Assembly (NCBI GenBank): GCA_964532865.1
Contig: CAZHJA010000013.1
Location: forward strand, 1-17,675
From: CAZHJA01 sp964532865
GTDB taxonomy: Bacteria > Patescibacteriota > Microgenomatia > UBA1406 > GWC2-37-13
Direction of reading: 5' to 3'
DNA: 17,675 nucleotides
Under the pieces are notes generated by a model. The model did no database searches, had not been told where the DNA came from, and saw only the letters and a list, made by a program, of their open reading frames with translations. A program made the translations under genes and the position numbers. Positions 13,203-17,675 of this stretch are shown in pieces; the stretch's first letter is position 1, and each line of letters begins with the position of its first letter.

Positions 13203-14812
13203 TTTGATTCATATATTCTAAACATTTCTTCAGTTTCTTTTTTAATTATTTTAGTTTTTGAGAGATCAAAGTCAGGATTTTCTTTTTTGTAATTTGTAAA
13301 ATCATTTTGAGATCCTATAACAACAGCATTTTTTACTTTTAAAGGAGAAATAAATTGAAATACAAATTTATCAAACTGCTCTACTTGGCCAAATCCATAT
13401 TCATCAGGAGGAGTAAGCTGAGCTTGTCTTTGATATTTTAAAGGTGGATATTTCAAATAAAAAAGCTGGAAAATATATGGCATGCCAACATCTTTTGTAA
13501 TATAGAACTTGTCGTATTTATCATAGTTTTTATTTATATATTTGCCGAGCTCCTTATACCCGCATTGCCATGATCTTATTACAACAGCTCGTTTAGGATA
13601 ATGAAAAAGATAAAAATCCCAATTAAAGAAATTAAAATATCCAAAAGAAATAATAATTAAAAAAAGAACAAGTTTGTAATATCTTTTATAACCTATTGTT
13701 TTTAAAAGATTAATAAATCCATATGAACTTAATATAAATATAGGAATAAGAAAAAAAAGTGATCTGGTAAGAGATCCCTTAGCCCATGATAAAGATGATG
13801 ATAGCGGAGAAAATAACAATAATCCTATTAAAAAATATCTCCATCGTTCTTTATTTTTAAATAAATAATATATCCCAATAAATAAGAAAATATATTCAAT
13901 TATTCCCATAATTCCCATTCCTTCATAGCCAAATCTAGTATTTTGATCTCCATTTAAAACTAAAAACTGAGGAGAAAAGTAAGTAAGATGGTCTCCAATT
14001 ATATCTTTTAAGCCAATAGTTACGCTGTTATAAAGGGGAGCAAATCCTCCTTCAGTTTTTAACTCTTGAACCTTTAAGTTAAATCCTTGATTATTGAAAA
14101 ATAATAAATTATTAATTCTTGTTGGGTTATATATTACATCTGAAACAGCAAATGCAAGAAATGTTATAAAAAAAACAATAATAAAGAACTTAAGTTTCCT
14201 TTCACCTTTTATAAGAAGAATTGTAAGTATTATAAATAAATATATTGCAATTATTCTGCTTGAATGATAGCCAAAAAGAGATAAAAGAAGAAAAAAACAA
14301 AACAAAATAACATTCTTTTTATTTTGTTTTTCTAAAACCTTCAAGAAAAACAAAATAGTTATTGTTAAAAGAAAAGCTGAAAGATAAGCTTCATGAGCAT
14401 GTCTTCCTACGATATGAAGTCCTAAAGACACAGAAACTAAAAAGCTTGAAACAAGAGCTATTTTTTTATCTTTAAAAAGTTTAATCGTAAGAAAAAAAAT
14501 AGCTATAGGAAAAAGAATAGATACAAATGAATTAAGAGCTCGCGTTCCAGTTTCATTTAATCCAAATACTGAAATAAAAGGAACTGAAAGATAAGAATAA
14601 ACAGGCATTTTAAAATCTCCAAATGATTTTAATCTTAAAGGCATGAAATTTCCATATTCATCTCCCCCTGTTTTTAAAATTGAGTATGCATTATATCCAA
14701 CTGCAGCTTCATCTGAATTAAAACACGGCGGATAGATATTTTGTTTAAAAGTATTAAGAAAAAATGATATAAGAACTATGATAGTAAGAAGAATTATAGT
14801 TATTTTATTCAT
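13199..14812 (-). CDS. Multi-TM glycosyltransferase, GT39/PMT-like (GT-C fold)
   Basis: This 537-aa protein has roughly ten to twelve TM helices, beginning with TM1 at about 4-20. The first outer loop holds the GT-C acidic motif NSDEA (Asp34, Glu35) followed by GYNAYSILKTGGDEYG and GDFKMPVYSYL, typical of the PMT/ArnT-like family that takes sugars from polyprenyl-phosphate donors outside the membrane. RHAHEAYLS (about 137-145) lies in a later loop. A soluble C-terminal part (about 410-537) contains GYKELGKYINKNYDKYDKFY and later short strands. Acceptor and sugar are unknown; protein or lipid-linked glycan are both possible. It is the last gene of the glycosyltransferase cluster, 19 nt after the preceding GT2 gene. 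It converges on the CPBP gene with shared stop bases. Confidence 0.85.
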   Translation of the reverse strand: MNKITIILLTIIVLISFFLNTFKQNIYPPCFNSDEAAVGYNAYSILKTGGDEYGNFMPLRLKSFGDFKMPVYSYLSVPFISVFGLNETGTRALNSFVSILFPIAIFFLTIKLFKDKKIALVSSFLVSVSLGLHIVGRHAHEAYLSAFLLTITILFFLKVLEKQNKKNVILFCFFLLLSLFGYHSSRIIAIYLFIILTILLIKGERKLKFFIIVFFITFLAFAVSDVIYNPTRINNLLFFNNQGFNLKVQELKTEGGFAPLYNSVTIGLKDIIGDHLTYFSPQFLVLNGDQNTRFGYEGMGIMGIIEYIFLFIGIYYLFKNKERWRYFLIGLLLFSPLSSSLSWAKGSLTRSLFFLIPIFILSSYGFINLLKTIGYKRYYKLVLFLIIISFGYFNFFNWDFYLFHYPKRAVVIRSWQCGYKELGKYINKNYDKYDKFYITKDVGMPYIFQLFYLKYPPLKYQRQAQLTPPDEYGFGQVEQFDKFVFQFISPLKVKNAVVIGSQNDFTNYKKENPDFDLSKTKIIKKETEEMFRIYESN

Positions 14813-14831
14813 TTATATTCTTTTAAAAATA

Positions 14832-15734
14832 TTAATTGTTAAATTTTTGCAAAATATCTTTATCAGTTAGCTTGATAGTATTCTTTTGTTCTTTTCTTTT
14901 TTTGCAAATAATATTTAATTTAAAAATAGCTTGAAAAAAAGCATTTAAAAAAGAAAAATCTAATTTAATTAAAAAATATATAAAATAATATGAAAGAAAG
15001 AATGTATGCTGAAATATTAAATTAGTATCAAATATATTTCCCCAAATAAATATTAGTTGATTTCTTAAAGCTATTGTTTTTATATATTTTTTGTCAAAAT
15101 ATTTTCCTATTGTAGACTCATGGTAGTGTATTACTTGAATACTTGGATCAAAAAGAATCTTGTATCCAGCTTTTAATGCTTGATATGAAAGATCAATATC
15201 TTCCCAATAAAAAGGACTATAAATAGAGTCAAAACCATTAAGTTTATTAAATTTATACTTATCAATAATACAAGATCCTCCTTCAGCCCATGCATTATCC
15301 CCAAAAGAAATATTATTTGCCTTTTCATGGTTCATCATTCCCTTTTGCCAATATATGGTATTTTTACCGACTATTGAGCCATCTTTTTCTTTTTGAGCAA
15401 AGCTTACTGCAAATAAATCTGTATTTTTTTCAAAATAATGAATTGTATTTTTGTAATCTTCATTAGTTAATATTACATCACTGTTTAAAAGCAAAATATA
15501 CTTATGTTTTGCTTTACTTACTCCAATATTAATTGTACTTCCAAAACCTTTATTTTCTTTATTTTCAATCAAGATTATATCTTGATAATCTTTAAGCTTG
15601 TCTTTTAAGCTTTCTTTTGTATAGTCATTAACAACAATAATTTCGCAATTGGATAAAAACTTAATATTATTTTTTAAGTTTTTTAAAAATAAATCTGAAT
15701 TTCTATATACAGGTATTATTACAGAGATGTTCAT
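14832..15734 (-). CDS. Family 2 glycosyltransferase, rhamnosyltransferase-like, with C-terminal hydrophobic region
   Basis: This 300-aa GT-A enzyme opens with ISVIIPVYRN, followed by EIIVVND (Asp37), NKGFGSTINIGVSKAKH, and LLLNSDV, whose Asn-Ser-Asp (84-86) serves as the DXD-like metal site. The acceptor and catalytic part is WAEGGSCIIDKYKFNKLNGF, then FYWEDIDLSYQALKAGYKI (Glu178, Asp179), then HYHESTIGK. This resembles the WbbL/rhamnosyl-type GT2 subgroup, which would suit the rmlA fragment at the other end of the window, but the donor sugar is not certain. A hydrophobic stretch (about 240-275) suggests membrane association, and the tail is basic. There is a 34-nt gap to the GT4 gene upstream and 19 nt to the GT39 gene downstream, so one operon is likely. 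No Shine-Dalgarno sequence precedes the ATG. Confidence 0.9.
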   Translation of the reverse strand: MNISVIIPVYRNSDLFLKNLKNNIKFLSNCEIIVVNDYTKESLKDKLKDYQDIILIENKENKGFGSTINIGVSKAKHKYILLLNSDVILTNEDYKNTIHYFEKNTDLFAVSFAQKEKDGSIVGKNTIYWQKGMMNHEKANNISFGDNAWAEGGSCIIDKYKFNKLNGFDSIYSPFYWEDIDLSYQALKAGYKILFDPSIQVIHYHESTIGKYFDKKYIKTIALRNQLIFIWGNIFDTNLIFQHTFFLSYYFIYFLIKLDFSFLNAFFQAIFKLNIICKKRKEQKNTIKLTDKDILQKFNN

Positions 15735-15768
15735 TTTCTTATTTTTATATTTAATATTTTTTTTATTT

Positions 15769-16854
15769 CTATAACTTTAATATATCTATGACATTTTCTT
15801 TAAATACTTTATATGAGAAATTCTCATTAGCATATTCTCTTGCATTATTTTTTATTTTATTTTGTAATTGTTGATTATTATATGCCATATTCATTTTATT
15901 TAAGAGTTCATCTTTATTTTTAAATAAGAAACCATTTTCTTCATCTTTAATTATTTCTTTTGGTCCTCCTGCTTTATAGCAAAAGGTTATACATTGACAA
16001 GCCATTGCCTCAACAGGGGATATCCCTAAGTGTTCTGTAAATTCCGGAGATTCTTCTTCATTTACTTCATATCCTGCCAAATGCCAATAGAATTGAGATT
16101 GTATATAAAGCTCAAATATTTTATTATGTGAAATATTTGTTTGAAATATTATTGAATGGTCATTGTCTGCTAATTTTTGCAGTTTGTGAAAATAGCCTTT
16201 ATCTTCATCTTTTAAACCTCCAGCTAATATTAGTTTGAAATCCTTAAATTGAGGACTTTTTTTAAGTTCTTTAAATATTTTTATTGCGATATCTTGTCTT
16301 TTTGAGTGAAGATGCTTAAAAAAGCGACCTACAGACAGAATATATTTTTCTTTTTGGATATCTTTTCTTAAGCTTAGATATTCTTTGTCAATATATGGAT
16401 AAAGAACATTAGAGTGTATTTTCCATTTTTTTAAACAATTTTTAGTAAAGTATGAATTTGAAATAAATTCATAATTGTATGTTTTTACTTTATTTAATAT
16501 TCCCATTGTATATAGTTTTTTATCAGGAACCATTGAAAAGATATAATTTTTCTTTGAAGAAGAAAAAAAATAGCTTCCATTTGTTACATAAAAGAAAATA
16601 TCAAAGGGCTTGAGAGATCGATATTTATTAATAAAAGGCTGTTTTGTAATAAATATATTTTTATGATATGTAATTTTATTGGAGAAGTTTATGTTAAGGA
16701 TATGTTTTATCCTATCACTAACATTATTATTCCAAAAAATATGAATTTCAAATCCTTTTTCCTCTAAAACCTTAAGGATAGATAAAATATGTTTTTCACC
16801 TCCACCCATAACATCAAGGAAAGGATCATAAAGAGCTGCTTTTTTTCTTTTCAT
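15769..16854 (-). CDS. Family 4 glycosyltransferase (GT-B, ALG11-like C-terminal motif)
   Basis: This 361-aa GT-B enzyme has an N-terminal domain with MGGGEKH (16-22, acceptor and nucleotide loop) and a C-terminal nucleotide-sugar domain starting near 170 with ILSVGRFFK. Further motifs are LILAGG (208-213) and the donor-binding EHLGISPVEAMACQCITF (Glu274, Glu282), followed by AGGPKEII and ENGFLF. The pattern EHLGISPVEAMA...GGPKEII resembles the ALG11/ALG2-type mannosyltransferase group, where it is especially conserved; mannose as donor is therefore a guess. Its start overlaps the end of the upstream GT2 gene by 29 nt, implying coupled translation. No TM segment is evident, so it probably acts at the cytoplasmic face on a lipid-linked acceptor. 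Confidence 0.9.
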   Translation of the reverse strand: MKRKKAALYDPFLDVMGGGEKHILSILKVLEEKGFEIHIFWNNNVSDRIKHILNINFSNKITYHKNIFITKQPFINKYRSLKPFDIFFYVTNGSYFFSSSKKNYIFSMVPDKKLYTMGILNKVKTYNYEFISNSYFTKNCLKKWKIHSNVLYPYIDKEYLSLRKDIQKEKYILSVGRFFKHLHSKRQDIAIKIFKELKKSPQFKDFKLILAGGLKDEDKGYFHKLQKLADNDHSIIFQTNISHNKIFELYIQSQFYWHLAGYEVNEEESPEFTEHLGISPVEAMACQCITFCYKAGGPKEIIKDEENGFLFKNKDELLNKMNMAYNNQQLQNKIKNNAREYANENFSYKVFKENVIDILKL

Positions 16855-17584
16855 ATAGATATATATATGTTATTGTTTTTGAAAATGCTTGATAAACACT
16901 TTCCATTATACCAACTGTACCATCTAAGAAGCCAACATGTTTAAAAAGCCTTCTTGTTAGTTCTCCTATAAATTTTCTAAAAAAAATTAAAGTTGAAGCT
17001 TTCCTTTTTGCTCTATATAAAAGATCTGATTCAATGTCTTCAAATATTATTGTTTTTTTAACCATTTCTTCAAAGTTACCGTGAAATAAATGAATAAGAT
17101 GGTTTTTTAAAAAGCCCATATTTCCTTGAATAACTGGGGTTGAATGAATTTCTTTGGGCCATTTTACAAAGTATTTTTTATTTATTAATCTTATTTGATA
17201 ATCAGGCGACCATCCTCCATGTTTTAACCATTTTTTTCCAAATACATTTTTCCTAGATATTTTGTAATATGAGCCTGAATTATTATTAATTGTATTTTTA
17301 ATTTCGAATGCAAGCTCCTTTGTAATTCTTTCATCAGAATCTAGTATAAATACCCAATCTGTATTTGCTTTATTAATTCCAAATTCTCTTGCAGGTTCAA
17401 CATAATGAGAAAAAGGAAAAGTTAATACTTGGATTCCATGTTTTTCTGCAATATCCAAAGTTTTATCATTACTTTTCATATCAATAACAATAATATTTTT
17501 AGTTAATAATTTTGCAGAAAAGATACATTCTTGGATATTTTTTTCTTCATTGTAAGTATGTATGATAACAGTGATATTTTTCAT
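16826..17584 (-). CDS. Family 2 glycosyltransferase, WaaE/KdtX-like
   Basis: This 252-aa GT-A enzyme starts ITVIIHTYNEEKNIQECI, then NIIVIDMKSNDKTLDIAE and ILDSDERIT (DSDE at 82-85, metal site). The middle NVFGKKWLKHGGW with YQIRLINKKY (Arg132) and KWPKEIHSTPVIQG fits the WaaE-like branch of GT2, in which a Gly-Gly-Trp and an Arg-Leu pair precede an (I/V)H element. Related enzymes add glucose or heptose to lipid-linked cores or build polysaccharides; the substrate cannot be told here. No strong TM helix is seen, though the C-terminal third is basic and amphipathic, suggesting peripheral membrane contact. It is the first gene of the cluster within the window. Its end overlaps the GT4 start by 29 nt, and an in-frame TAA four codons upstream fixes its start. 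Confidence 0.9.
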   Translation of the reverse strand: MKNITVIIHTYNEEKNIQECIFSAKLLTKNIIVIDMKSNDKTLDIAEKHGIQVLTFPFSHYVEPAREFGINKANTDWVFILDSDERITKELAFEIKNTINNNSGSYYKISRKNVFGKKWLKHGGWSPDYQIRLINKKYFVKWPKEIHSTPVIQGNMGFLKNHLIHLFHGNFEEMVKKTIIFEDIESDLLYRAKRKASTLIFFRKFIGELTRRLFKHVGFLDGTVGIMESVYQAFSKTITYIYLYEKKKSSSL

Positions 17585-17598
17585 ATACTTATTTTATA
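17585..17598 (-). promoter_or_regulatory. Candidate -10 element (leaderless) for the glycosyltransferase cluster
   Basis: Minus-strand TATAAA (17598-17593) lies 8 nt before the ATG at 17584, or in another register TAAAAT (17596-17591) lies 6 nt before it. An in-frame TAA overlaps both. No Shine-Dalgarno sequence and no clear -35 were found. The remaining bases to 17675 hold no recognisable gene. Confidence 0.45.
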
Positions 17599-17675
17599 AA
17601 GAGAACAAGTTTGAAAATAAACATATTTTAATTTAAAATAACAAGATAAGATAGGCGAAAGTAAAAACAAAAAAA

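Noticed and set aside
1..17675. tRNA, rRNA, CRISPR array, insertion sequence or attachment site
   Set aside because: No GC-rich structured RNA, regularly spaced direct repeats, transposase or integrase sequence was seen by eye.

Overview
This is an AT-rich, densely packed window. It looks like the chromosome of a candidate-phyla-radiation (Patescibacteria) bacterium, most likely from the Microgenomates side. The pointers are very short intergenic gaps, exported proteins with Pro/Thr-rich linkers, lamin-tail and LytR_C surface domains, a DnaG with a CX3C second zinc pair, and an almost complete lack of Shine-Dalgarno sites. TGA is used as a stop (ATGA overlaps at 1584-1587, 5553-5556 and 6224-6227) and a release factor 2 gene is present, so the code is standard. 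This placement rests on pattern recognition, not a database search.

Layout. On the minus strand, 9199 to 1 runs through a PilM-like/LytR_C fusion protein, prfB (RF2), a single-pass membrane protein of unknown function, ftsE, ftsX, a coiled-coil M23 peptidase, a double lamin-tail surface protein, a VanZ-like protein, a membrane-anchored CAP-domain protein, a 3-TM small protein and the start of an rmlA-type sugar nucleotidyltransferase cut by the window edge. On the plus strand, dnaG (primase) and rpoD (primary sigma factor) form an operon from 9312 to 12194, followed by a small XRE-type regulator and a CPBP-family membrane protease. From 17584 back to 13199 the minus strand carries a glycosylation cluster: GT2 (WaaE-like), GT4 (ALG11-like), a second GT2, and a GT39-type multi-membrane glycosyltransferase.

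How the genes fit together. The prfB-ftsE-ftsX-hydrolase block is a familiar division and cell-wall arrangement: FtsEX is an inner-membrane ATPase that, in the bacteria studied, switches on a coiled-coil murein hydrolase or hydrolase activator outside the cell. The hydrolase here has its M23 motifs in circularly permuted order, which is the most striking protein-level observation. The neighbouring CAP, LTD, VanZ and LytR_C proteins also belong to the envelope, and the glycosyltransferases plus rmlA point to surface polysaccharide or glycoprotein synthesis. dnaG-rpoD is the classic macromolecular-synthesis pair.

Regulation. At least seven genes carry a -10-like hexamer ending only 5-8 nt before the start codon, often with an in-frame stop overlapping it, which suggests leaderless transcripts. 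Only ftsX has a strong Shine-Dalgarno sequence, and it sits inside ftsE. No tRNA, rRNA, CRISPR array, insertion sequence or convincing intrinsic terminator was seen. No gap between genes exceeds about 112 bases.
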